Assembly: GCF_021389935.1 (NCBI RefSeq)
Contig: NZ_CP089979.1
Location: 2,461,001 to 2,525,000, forward strand
Length of the DNA stretch: 64,000 nt
DNA from: Fulvivirga ligni
Lineage (GTDB): Bacteria; Bacteroidota; Bacteroidia; Cytophagales; Cyclobacteriaceae
Reading direction: 5' to 3'
The notes under the pieces were generated by a model, which worked only from the letters and a program-made list of their open reading frames with translations, was not told where the DNA came from and did no database searches. Shown piece after piece: positions 29,327 through 37,366 of the stretch (its first letter is position 1; every line of letters starts with the position of its first letter). The translations under genes and the position numbers were made by a program.

Positions 29327-29849
29327 TTATACTTTATCCTTTATAGTTTAGATGCACTTGCTTTGTTAAAGTGAGCTATTTATCAAAACTTTGATCCTAA
29401 TTTAATGCTGATTGGGTGTGTCATTGGTTTATTTTAATATTTTCCTTAATTTCAGTGATAAGATTGAGCTATAGTTTTTGCTCTAAGAGGCTCGGAATTG
29501 GTAGCTTTAAATTTCTTTAAAAATGGAATCTATCTAATTTATGAGATAGACTGGTGATCTGATGTTCAGATTGAACATTTATTTATAATTGAATTCTTTA
29601 TTGGAATTAATTTTGAATGAACAGATGTACATCTTTAACTAAAGATATGTATTATCAGCTATCAAATAAAGATGTCCTTTGGTTATTGAGATGATCTGAT
29701 GGGTTTTTAAAACAATTTCGTTAATAAAAGTTAGTCGTGCTCCATGACTCATTTCGAAATAAGAGTTGCTCTTGTAGAATTTAGCAGGCTAATTTTTTCG
29801 CGTAATAATTTCAATTTGTACTATTAATAAATAACTAAATTAAATCAAT
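29327..29849 (+). other. AT-rich non-coding leader of the biosynthetic region
   Basis: About 520 bases without a credible gene. It holds one copy of a 17-base direct repeat (29351-29367) and a 12-base palindrome AGATGTACATCT (29623-29634). I see no clean TTG/TAnnTTTG promoter; CAATTTG near 29815 is the nearest resemblance. It probably carries the control region of the carbamoyltransferase gene. Confidence 0.5.
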
Positions 29850-30842
29850 ATGGAAAAACAAAAAGTTAAGCATTTGGTGTCATTATCTGATTTATCAAAC
29901 TCTGATATAGACGAAATTGTGAGTAGGGGCGCAGACTTTTCCAGTGGGAGTGCTCAAATGAATAATTTATTAACAGATAAAATTGTAGGTATATATTTCC
30001 GGAAGACTTCTACAAGGACTCGAACTTCTTTTTCTTCAGCGGCATTAAGAATGGGAGCACAAATCATTTCATATGGACCTAATGATTTGCAGGAAAATAC
30101 AGGTGAGACTGTACAGGATTCTACGGAGGTTCTTTCTCGGATGCTTCATTGTCTAGTTGCGAGAACCGCCGGATCATGTGAAGAAATGAGGTGTTTTGCT
30201 TCGCAGGACAAGATGGCAGTTATTAATGCCATGACTGCAAAAGAGCATCCTACCCAAGCAATAGCTGATCTGATTACCATAAGGAGACATTTTGGAAAAA
30301 TTGAAGGACTAAGAATTGCATATGTAGGCGAGGGTAATAATACTGCGTCTGCTTTGGCACTATCATTATCTAGATACTCAGGAGTTAAACTTTGTTTTTA
30401 TACTCCCAAAAATTATGGTTTAGATCAAGTTGCAAAAGAATGTGCTGAGCAACTCGCTTTACAGAGCGGTGCTGATATTAAGGAATATCATGAGTTGAAA
30501 GATATCGATAAAGAAACTGATATAATATATACTACTCGCTGGCAAACTACTGGTACATCCAAACCTGATCCAAATTGGAGAGACGCATTTGAGCCATTTA
30601 AATTGACCTCAAAGTTTATGAGTCAGTTTACTAATGCTGTCTTTATGCACGATTTACCGGCACATAGAGGTGAGGAGGTAGACGCAGAGGTTATCGACGG
30701 TTCGCTTAGCATAGTTTTCGATCAAGCAGAAAATAAATTACATGCAGCAGCGGCTGTTTTGGAATGGTGTTTATGCGAAAAAGTAAACCCATTATCAAAA
30801 AGTGAAACAAGTGATGTTCATTATTCACTCATCGCTAACTGA
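29850..30842 (+). CDS. Ornithine-carbamoyltransferase homologue, probably acting on a non-ornithine amine
   Basis: The 330-residue protein is an ATCase/OTCase-fold enzyme. It keeps the carbamoyl-phosphate motifs STRT (S54-T57) and HPTQ (133-136) and the C-terminal RGEEVDAEVIDG segment. Two amine-substrate elements are changed: the ornithine loop DxWxSMG reads TRWQTTG (229-235), and the HCLP motif reads HDLP (267-270), so the conserved Cys is Asp. I infer that it carbamoylates another amine. The neighbouring Dap genes point to L-2,3-diaminopropionate giving beta-ureidoalanine, as in zwittermicin-type pathways. It stands 587 bases before the Dap genes on the same strand, so it probably has its own promoter. 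Citrulline formation remains an alternative. Confidence 0.85.
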   Translation: MEKQKVKHLVSLSDLSNSDIDEIVSRGADFSSGSAQMNNLLTDKIVGIYFRKTSTRTRTSFSSAALRMGAQIISYGPNDLQENTGETVQDSTEVLSRMLHCLVARTAGSCEEMRCFASQDKMAVINAMTAKEHPTQAIADLITIRRHFGKIEGLRIAYVGEGNNTASALALSLSRYSGVKLCFYTPKNYGLDQVAKECAEQLALQSGADIKEYHELKDIDKETDIIYTTRWQTTGTSKPDPNWRDAFEPFKLTSKFMSQFTNAVFMHDLPAHRGEEVDAEVIDGSLSIVFDQAENKLHAAAAVLEWCLCEKVNPLSKSETSDVHYSLIAN

Positions 30843-31429
30843 CTTTAAACTTGTATTATAATTTAATAGAGGGTTACAGACTATTTTAGTTAATTCTGTC
30901 GAAGGTTCAGTTTGACCTTTTGAAATATTCGTAAGGATGTGGTCTATGAAATAGATTGGTAATAATTATTTCATTATCATTTATTTTGAAATTTGTTATA
31001 ACTCCCATATCTTAAAGCTATATTTTAAGTAGCAAAATAAAAATCTTCTTAAACGATAAATTAAATTAATCGCATCAATTATTATTTTTAATTGATAAAG
31101 GTGAGATATTACAATTTGACTTGTGGTGTCTACCGAGTATGTTTTAGGATATAGGCAATCATGGATTCTTTTTTTGTTAATAATGTAGCTTAAGCCTACT
31201 TGTTAGATTCTTATTTAAGGGAAACATTACAGCAAGAATTTTATCCATTCATGACCGCTCTGAATTTATTCATTTATTTTATTGAAATGAGTTCAGATGA
31301 TATTTTAATAAATGTCAAGAGTAATAATTGATTTCTGAAATAATTTTGATCTGTCATAGTTATTGAACTAAATGGTAAATTAACTAATCCTTTTTTTTAA
31401 TTTAAAACGGCCTTATCGCTATATGTGAT
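30843..31429 (+). other. AT-rich non-coding gap before the Dap genes
   Basis: These 587 bases have no plausible ORF, RNA or strong hairpin. A long T run lies shortly before the SbnA-like start. The length suggests a promoter/regulatory region for the main biosynthetic operon. I could not identify a convincing -33/-7 pair. Confidence 0.4.
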
Positions 31430-32419
31430 ATGATTAATAATATTCTAAATAAGGTAGGAAATACTCCTCTTATTCCATTGAAAATTCAGGAGAGCCCTAA
31501 TCTAAATGTTTTTGCCAAGTTGGAATTTTACAATCCAACGGGTAGTGTAAAGGATCGAGCAGCCTGTTACATTATGAATCGTCTGTTGAATGAACGGGTA
31601 ATTAATAAAAATACAACTATTATAGAATCATCCTCGGGTAATTTTGGTGTTGCTCTTTCTGCGTATGCACGAATGCATGGATTGAAGTTTATTTGCGTTA
31701 TCGATAAAAATACCTTGCCTGTTAATGAAATGCTTATAAGGTTACAAGGGGCTGAAGTTATCTGTATTACCGAACCGGACGAATTTGGCGGATACCTTAT
31801 GAATAGATTGAAGAAAGTACGAGAGATAATTGATAACACTGACAATATTTATTGGGTTAATCAATATGGTAATCCATTGAACGCTCAAGCTTATTATAAC
31901 TCTTTAGGTAAGGAAATATGTCTTGAGATACCCAGGCAAAAATTGGATTACCTTTTTATGGGGGTTAGTTCAGGAGGCACAATTACTGGGGTATCACAGA
32001 TGGTTAAGAGGAAGCACCCTGAAGCAACCATTGTTGCAGTGGATGTGGAAGGATCTGTAATTTTTGGTAGGGAAGCTAGCAAGCGTTTTATACCCGGAAT
32101 AGGATCGAGCATAAGGCCTAAAATATTGGATGATGCATTTATTGATGAAATAGAATTTGTTTCAGAAAAAGACACTATTACTTCATGTCGCGAGCTTTTA
32201 GAAAAACATAACCTTTATGCTGGAGGCTCTGCAGGTTCAGTTTATCAAGCAGTGAAGCAATATTTCCAAAATAAAGCAATAAATAACCCTGTCAATGTGA
32301 TGTGTGTATTTGCAGACAGAGGGGAGCGATATATAAGTACAATATATAATGATGATTGGTGTAGAATGGTTCAAGAATATGTTGAACGAAACCATTCTAA
32401 GGCGTCAGTTTCAGTTTAA
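31430..32419 (+). CDS. sbnA: SbnA-like PLP enzyme (N-(2-amino-2-carboxyethyl)-L-glutamate synthase)
   Basis: The 329-residue cysteine-synthase-fold enzyme has the PLP lysine K41 in NPTGSVKDRA, the substrate loop ESSSGNFGVALS and the phosphate-binding GVSSGGTITG. SbnA of the staphyloferrin B pathway joins O-phospho-L-serine and L-glutamate to make N-(2-amino-2-carboxyethyl)-L-glutamate, the first step to L-2,3-diaminopropionate. The SGNFG loop, rather than the SGNTG of ordinary cysteine synthases, and the SbnB partner starting 20 bases downstream support this assignment. Housekeeping cysteine synthase is the less likely alternative. Confidence 0.9.
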   Translation: MINNILNKVGNTPLIPLKIQESPNLNVFAKLEFYNPTGSVKDRAACYIMNRLLNERVINKNTTIIESSSGNFGVALSAYARMHGLKFICVIDKNTLPVNEMLIRLQGAEVICITEPDEFGGYLMNRLKKVREIIDNTDNIYWVNQYGNPLNAQAYYNSLGKEICLEIPRQKLDYLFMGVSSGGTITGVSQMVKRKHPEATIVAVDVEGSVIFGREASKRFIPGIGSSIRPKILDDAFIDEIEFVSEKDTITSCRELLEKHNLYAGGSAGSVYQAVKQYFQNKAINNPVNVMCVFADRGERYISTIYNDDWCRMVQEYVERNHSKASVSV

Positions 32420-32439
32420 AATATTTAGAATTTCATAAA

Positions 32440-33408
32440 ATGATCTACCTAAACGAAAATGATATAAAGCAGCAAGATTTGGATTGGAGTAGAAATGTTG
32501 AAGTTATTGCTAATGCCATAACCTGCATTAAATCCAAAGATATTTCACAGCCTGTGAAACCATATTTGCGCTATGGGAATTTGAAAAACAGAATAATAGC
32601 TATGCCAGCATATATTGGAGGGGACATACATATGTCAGGTATAAAATGGATTGCTAGCTTTCCAGACAATATAAAAAAAGGACTGGTAAGAGCTCATAGC
32701 GTTATTGTACTGAATGAGGCTGATACGGGCCTTCCTGTTGGTATTCTTAATAGTGGTTCAATTTCCGCTATCCGAACTGCTTCTGTCAGTGGCCTTGTTC
32801 TAAAGGAATATATGAAAGCTCGTAAACCTAGAGGTCTAAAGATAGGTATAACAGGTTTCGGACCGATTGGACAGTACCATTTAAGTATGTGCAGAGAAAT
32901 TCTAGGAAATACTATAGATGAGGTGGCCATTTATGATCTTAAGGGAATTTCTCTGGACACTATTCCTGAGAATACAAGAGATAAAATAAGGCCCGTTACC
33001 AGTTGGGAAGAAGCTTACGAGGATGCGGATGTTTTTATAACTTGTACAGTATCTAGTGAAAGGTATATTGATAAGAAACCTAAGGTAGGATCACTTCACC
33101 TTAATGTTTCACTAAGAGATTATAAATCTGATGTTTATCCACATTTTGTGGGAGGTATTGTAGTGGATGATTGGGAAGAGGTGTGTAGGGAAAATACAGA
33201 TATAGAACAGTTTCATAAAATTAATGGACTGCAAAAGGCTGATGTGTATGCAATTCAAGATATTATAGCAGATGGCGTTTTTAGTCGTATACCAGTAGAT
33301 CAACCTATTATGTTTAATCCCATGGGGATGGCCGTATTTGATATAGCGATGTCCAATCATTATATGAAGTTAGCAATGGCCTCTAGTAGCGGGTTGGCAC
33401 TCGAATAA
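32440..33408 (+). CDS. sbnB: SbnB-like oxidoreductase (Dap-forming, ornithine cyclodeaminase fold)
   Basis: The 322-residue protein belongs to the ornithine-cyclodeaminase/mu-crystallin family, with a Rossmann fold (GITGFGPIGQYHL) and the N-terminal segment YIGGDIHMSGIKWIASFPDN. SbnB oxidatively cleaves the SbnA product with NAD to give L-2,3-diaminopropionate and 2-oxoglutarate. Directly following an SbnA homologue, it is confidently the second step. Dap is then available for the assembly line or for carbamoylation by the enzyme encoded upstream. Confidence 0.9.
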   Translation: MIYLNENDIKQQDLDWSRNVEVIANAITCIKSKDISQPVKPYLRYGNLKNRIIAMPAYIGGDIHMSGIKWIASFPDNIKKGLVRAHSVIVLNEADTGLPVGILNSGSISAIRTASVSGLVLKEYMKARKPRGLKIGITGFGPIGQYHLSMCREILGNTIDEVAIYDLKGISLDTIPENTRDKIRPVTSWEEAYEDADVFITCTVSSERYIDKKPKVGSLHLNVSLRDYKSDVYPHFVGGIVVDDWEEVCRENTDIEQFHKINGLQKADVYAIQDIIADGVFSRIPVDQPIMFNPMGMAVFDIAMSNHYMKLAMASSSGLALE

Positions 33409-33499
33409 TGTGCGTGTTGCTCCACTATTAGAAGCTCTCTGTTATTTAAAGAATGATCAAATGATCGAATTAATCAATTAATTCTTAAAACCGTATTAC

Positions 33500-34495
33500 A
33501 TGGAACCTTCCACAGAAGCACAAATAAAATATTTAACAAACCTGAAGGGTGCTACAACATTCGATGCATCAGACCATTTTCCATTCATGATTAAACCAAA
33601 AGGTAATGCAAATGCATTACTCTGGGCAAAGGAAAATAGCGATGAATTAAATAAGCTGCTGCTTCAGCATGGGGCGTTGCTATTGAGGGGCTTTGAAATT
33701 GGTGGTGCTGAAACCTTTAATAAAATGTTTTCAACCATATCTGGAGATGCCATGGCCTATAACAATAGAACATCTCCAAGGGAACAAGTTTATAGTAATG
33801 TTTATACATCTACTAGCCACCCTAATGATCAGAATATATATATGCATACTGAGAATTCTTACTCAAGCATATTTAATAGAATAATAGCATTCTATTGCCT
33901 TAAACCTGCGAATGTAGGTGGAGAAACACCAATAGCAGATGAAAGAAAACTTTTAGCTGGTTTAAAAAAGAGCACTATTGAGAAGTTTAGAGAAAAGGGA
34001 ATTCAGTATGTGCGTAATTCCATGCCGGGCATTGGTCTTGATTGGAAAACCATATATCAAACCAATGATCGGCAAAAGGTGAATGATATTCTCACATCCA
34101 ATGGGCATCATTTTACTTGGGTTAGTGATGAACATTTAAGGGTGAAGTGGAGTCTCCCTGCGTTTCATCAACATCCGCTCACCTCTGAAGATATGTGGTT
34201 TAATCATATGTATTTTGGTCATAAAAGTTTGTACGATCCGGCAGTTTTGGAGTTTTTTTCGGAAGAGGATTTGCCTTTTGTTACATATTATGGAGATGGG
34301 AGTGATATAGAGCCAGATGTAATAAAAGAATTTCATGATTTTTACGAGAGTGAATCGATAGTCTTTAAATGGGAGCAAGATGATTTTTTACTTTTGGATA
34401 ATCTCATGTTTTCGCACGGGAGAAAACCATTTCAAGGTGAACGTACAATACTTACCGCCATGGGGCAACCTTACCAAATGGACCGGAATATATAA
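33500..34495 (+). CDS. TauD/SyrP-like Fe(II)/2-oxoglutarate dioxygenase
   Basis: The 331-residue protein is a TauD/TfdA-superfamily member of the clavaminate synthase/SyrP type. It has the iron facial triad H116-x-E118 (MHTENSYS) and distal H306 (MFSHGRKPF), plus R315 for 2-oxoglutarate. SyrP and its relatives beta-hydroxylate amino acids on carrier proteins in syringomycin-type lipopeptides; others (VioC type) act on free arginine. The carboxylate ligand E118 is present, so it should hydroxylate rather than halogenate. The substrate cannot be read from the sequence; a PCP-bound amino acid is the most likely. Confidence 0.85.
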   Translation: MEPSTEAQIKYLTNLKGATTFDASDHFPFMIKPKGNANALLWAKENSDELNKLLLQHGALLLRGFEIGGAETFNKMFSTISGDAMAYNNRTSPREQVYSNVYTSTSHPNDQNIYMHTENSYSSIFNRIIAFYCLKPANVGGETPIADERKLLAGLKKSTIEKFREKGIQYVRNSMPGIGLDWKTIYQTNDRQKVNDILTSNGHHFTWVSDEHLRVKWSLPAFHQHPLTSEDMWFNHMYFGHKSLYDPAVLEFFSEEDLPFVTYYGDGSDIEPDVIKEFHDFYESESIVFKWEQDDFLLLDNLMFSHGRKPFQGERTILTAMGQPYQMDRNI

Positions 34496-34527
34496 TACCA
34501 TTTCAACTAAACTTTAAACTCAATCCA

Positions 34528-35337
34528 ATGATTAGTCAAGAACAAATAAGCCAATACCATGAGAAAGGTTATCTTCTGCTGGAAAACTATTTCACTCCGA
34601 AGGAAGTAAGTCTAATGAATTCTCAACTTACACTGCTTATGCAGGACGATGGGCCAAGAAAGATCATAGAGTCTAATGGGGAGATAAGATCCTATTATGG
34701 AGCTCACCAGATGAATAATATTTATAACGAAGTAGCGCGTGTTAGAAAACTCGTAGAACCTGTTAAACAGATTCTTGACAGTGATATTTACATCCATCAA
34801 ACCAAGGTTAATTTTAAAAAGGCGCTAAAGGGAAACTGGTGGGAATGGCATCAAGACTTTCCATATTGGAATCTTGAAGATGGTATGCCACTACCAAGGG
34901 TTACATCGGTTATGATATATCTGGATGATGTAACTGAGTTTAACGGGCCTTTAATGGTAATACCTGGGTCTCACAAGTTGGGAATTGTTTCATTCGAAGA
35001 CAAGCAGCAAAGTGAGGAGGAAGTTAGCTATACAGGAGCAAATTTGAAATACACAATAGGTAGATCAATTTTAACAAAAGGGTTTGAAGATAACAATGTA
35101 GTTAGTACCATTGGAAAAGCAGGTAGTGTACTTTTCTTTCATGGGAATATTTTCCATGCCTCCAATTGTAACATGTCTCCTTTCGACAGAAGGACATACA
35201 TTATTACCTACAACAGCGTAGAAAATACTTTAAATAATGTTGGAAAAGAGAGACCTGAATTCCTTTCTGAGCGCAATTTCTCTCCTTTGCAAGCCTTGGA
35301 AAATGAATGGTATCAGAATGCGGAAATAACTTCCTGA
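34528..35337 (+). CDS. PhyH-family Fe(II)/2-oxoglutarate dioxygenase
   Basis: The 269-residue phytanoyl-CoA-dioxygenase-like protein has the iron-binding H108-Q-D110 (WEWHQDFPYW), the helper segment PRVTSVMIYLDD and VIPGSHK, a distal H210 (NIFHASNCNMS) and Arg 221/222 for 2-oxoglutarate. The Asp ligand in HQD rules out the halogenase subgroup, where this position is Ala or Gly. It starts 32 bases after the TauD-like gene. Two hydroxylases in a row suggest that two positions, or two precursors, are oxidised. It could act on a free amino acid, an acyl chain or a carrier-bound residue. Confidence 0.85.
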   Translation: MISQEQISQYHEKGYLLLENYFTPKEVSLMNSQLTLLMQDDGPRKIIESNGEIRSYYGAHQMNNIYNEVARVRKLVEPVKQILDSDIYIHQTKVNFKKALKGNWWEWHQDFPYWNLEDGMPLPRVTSVMIYLDDVTEFNGPLMVIPGSHKLGIVSFEDKQQSEEEVSYTGANLKYTIGRSILTKGFEDNNVVSTIGKAGSVLFFHGNIFHASNCNMSPFDRRTYIITYNSVENTLNNVGKERPEFLSERNFSPLQALENEWYQNAEITS

Positions 35338-35398
35338 AGAAGTTGTTTTCTTGGTGTAAAAAAAAACTAAAATATTGAATCTTTTAAATTCAAAGTAA

Positions 35399-37333
35399 GT
35401 GGGAAATATACCTAACTATCTATACATATTTGGAGGGCTTTTAATCCTTGTGGGGGTTTCGATATCAACGGTAACCTTTGTGCAGTTTTATAGAAAAAAA
35501 AGAAGTATCCAAATCACAGCGAGAAAAGTGTACCACTATTTGGGAGGAATATTGTTACTTCTACCACTATTCATATGTGTATACTTTATCCCGGTAGCTT
35601 TTTATGATGAGAATTTTTGGAATGCAATATCTGTCAGATATGATGATATAAAGCAATCTATGATGTTTTTTAGCTTTTCTTTATTAGGCTTTTATTTGCT
35701 CACTGCGTCTACATCCTTTTTTCCTCATTATAACAAATATTATAATGAAATACCTCCACTTTTGATTTTAAGCCTTTTTCCAGGAGTTGCTAATTCAATG
35801 TTGGTAATGATCATAACAAATTTCATCAATAGTGATACTGATGTGAAGTATCTGCTTTTCTTTTTTGCCTTGTGTACCTACGTATATATTATCACTGTGA
35901 GACTAAGTAAAAGAAAGGCAGCCTATATAGGAACGTTAGTAGCAGGAGATTTGAATGTGTTGGTACTGAGAAATATTTTTGATTTCTCCTACATTAAATT
36001 TGAAAAGATTAAAAGCAGTAAAATCTATACAATTTTAAATGATGATCTTGGCATACTGATTGGATTTTCAAAAGATTTAATCAGAATTTATACTAGCGTA
36101 GTCATGGCATTGATTGTTCTTGCTTACCTATTTAGTCTTAATCTTTTAAGTTCCTTGTTGTTAGTGCTTATAACTGGTTTAATCCTCGGCTTTCACTACC
36201 TGGTATCCAACAATTATGTTAAAGCACTCCATTACGCTAAAGAGCAGCGTGAACATTATATGGATTTGGTTATGGGCTTAGCTTCAGGATTTAAAGAGTT
36301 GGTGTTACATGGGGTAAAACGTAGTGAATATCATACAGACCTTGAAGGAGGGAGTGCAGATTATTATAATGCAGATTTGAAGACAACAAACATTAATATT
36401 AATAAGATTTTATTTTCAGACTTATCTTTTATTATAGCCATAGGAGCTACTTGTTTAATGTTTCCTTTGATTTTTAATTTCAGCAAAGAATTAGTTACAT
36501 CTTATGTTATAGCAACTCTGTTTTTATGGTCGCCTTTTAATACTATAATTAATGCGGTGCCTCAAATTTCGCAAGTGCAGGTTTCTTGGAAACGAATAAG
36601 TGATTTTCTCCATCATACAGCCGCAGAAGATTTAGTAGAAGAGCCATTAACCTTAACAGCTAGTAATATTAATACGGTAAATCATATTATGATGAAAGAT
36701 GTTAGTTTTAATTATAAACCTGACATTAAGAATGAGGATATCACGTATGGAATAGGACCTATTAATTTTGAAGCAGATAAGGGTGAGATAGTTTTCATAA
36801 TTGGTGGTAACGGAAGTGGTAAGACTACATTTTTAAAAATCCTTATAGGACTTTATAAGTCGGATAAGGGACAAATTCTAATCAATGGGCAAAAGATTAA
36901 TTATAGATTTCTTGGGGAATACTTTTCTGTTATTTATAGTGATTTTTACCTCTTTAAGAAAATCTATGGTATAAAGTATGAAAGGCTAGAGCAGGTATAT
37001 GAGTGGTTAGATACACTTGGCCTAGCTGATAAAGTGAAGATTGAACATGGTTCTTTTAGTACTTTGGACTTATCTCAAGGTCAAAGAAAAAGACTTGCCA
37101 TATTGAAGTCTTATCTTGAGGATAGACCAATTTATTTTTTTGATGAATGTGCAGCAGATTTAGATCCTGATTTTAAAGAATTTTTTTACTACGAATTATT
37201 GCCAAAAATGCGTGATGAAGGCAAGGTACTTATCAGCATTACTCATGACGAAAAATACTTTGATGTGGCAAATAGGTGCTACAAAATGGAGATGGGTAAA
37301 ATGAAGGAACTGTCTAAACTTGAAAAGGTTTAG
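35399..37333 (+). CDS. Cyclic-peptide-export-type ABC transporter (SyrD/PvdE family)
   Basis: The 644-residue fused permease-ATPase starts at GTG 35399. The first half has several transmembrane segments; residues 1-170 form an N-terminal hydrophobic part that extends beyond the normal SyrD core. The ATPase has Walker A GGNGSGKT (about 468-475), signature LSQGQRKR and FDECAADLDP with THDEKYF. Members of this family export pyoverdine precursors, syringomycin and related non-ribosomal peptides. Its position inside the cluster strongly suggests that it moves the finished lipopeptide or its precursor across the inner membrane. Confidence 0.88.
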   Translation: MGNIPNYLYIFGGLLILVGVSISTVTFVQFYRKKRSIQITARKVYHYLGGILLLLPLFICVYFIPVAFYDENFWNAISVRYDDIKQSMMFFSFSLLGFYLLTASTSFFPHYNKYYNEIPPLLILSLFPGVANSMLVMIITNFINSDTDVKYLLFFFALCTYVYIITVRLSKRKAAYIGTLVAGDLNVLVLRNIFDFSYIKFEKIKSSKIYTILNDDLGILIGFSKDLIRIYTSVVMALIVLAYLFSLNLLSSLLLVLITGLILGFHYLVSNNYVKALHYAKEQREHYMDLVMGLASGFKELVLHGVKRSEYHTDLEGGSADYYNADLKTTNININKILFSDLSFIIAIGATCLMFPLIFNFSKELVTSYVIATLFLWSPFNTIINAVPQISQVQVSWKRISDFLHHTAAEDLVEEPLTLTASNINTVNHIMMKDVSFNYKPDIKNEDITYGIGPINFEADKGEIVFIIGGNGSGKTTFLKILIGLYKSDKGQILINGQKINYRFLGEYFSVIYSDFYLFKKIYGIKYERLEQVYEWLDTLGLADKVKIEHGSFSTLDLSQGQRKRLAILKSYLEDRPIYFFDECAADLDPDFKEFFYYELLPKMRDEGKVLISITHDEKYFDVANRCYKMEMGKMKELSKLEKV

Positions 37334-37366
37334 AATTTAAATTCTAAATAATAAAATATTTAACTT

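Noticed and set aside
29623-29634. 12-base palindrome AGATGTACATCT upstream of the carbamoyltransferase
   Set aside because: A perfect 12-base palindrome is expected several times by chance in 64 kb, and it lies over 200 bases from the gene; not enough to call an operator.
31430-32419. Housekeeping cysteine synthase CysK/CysM
   Set aside because: The SGNFG loop and the adjacent SbnB homologue in a peptide cluster fit the Dap pathway better.
34528-35337. PhyH-family protein as an amino acid or acyl halogenase
   Set aside because: Halogenases of this family replace the Asp ligand by Ala or Gly; here HQD is intact.
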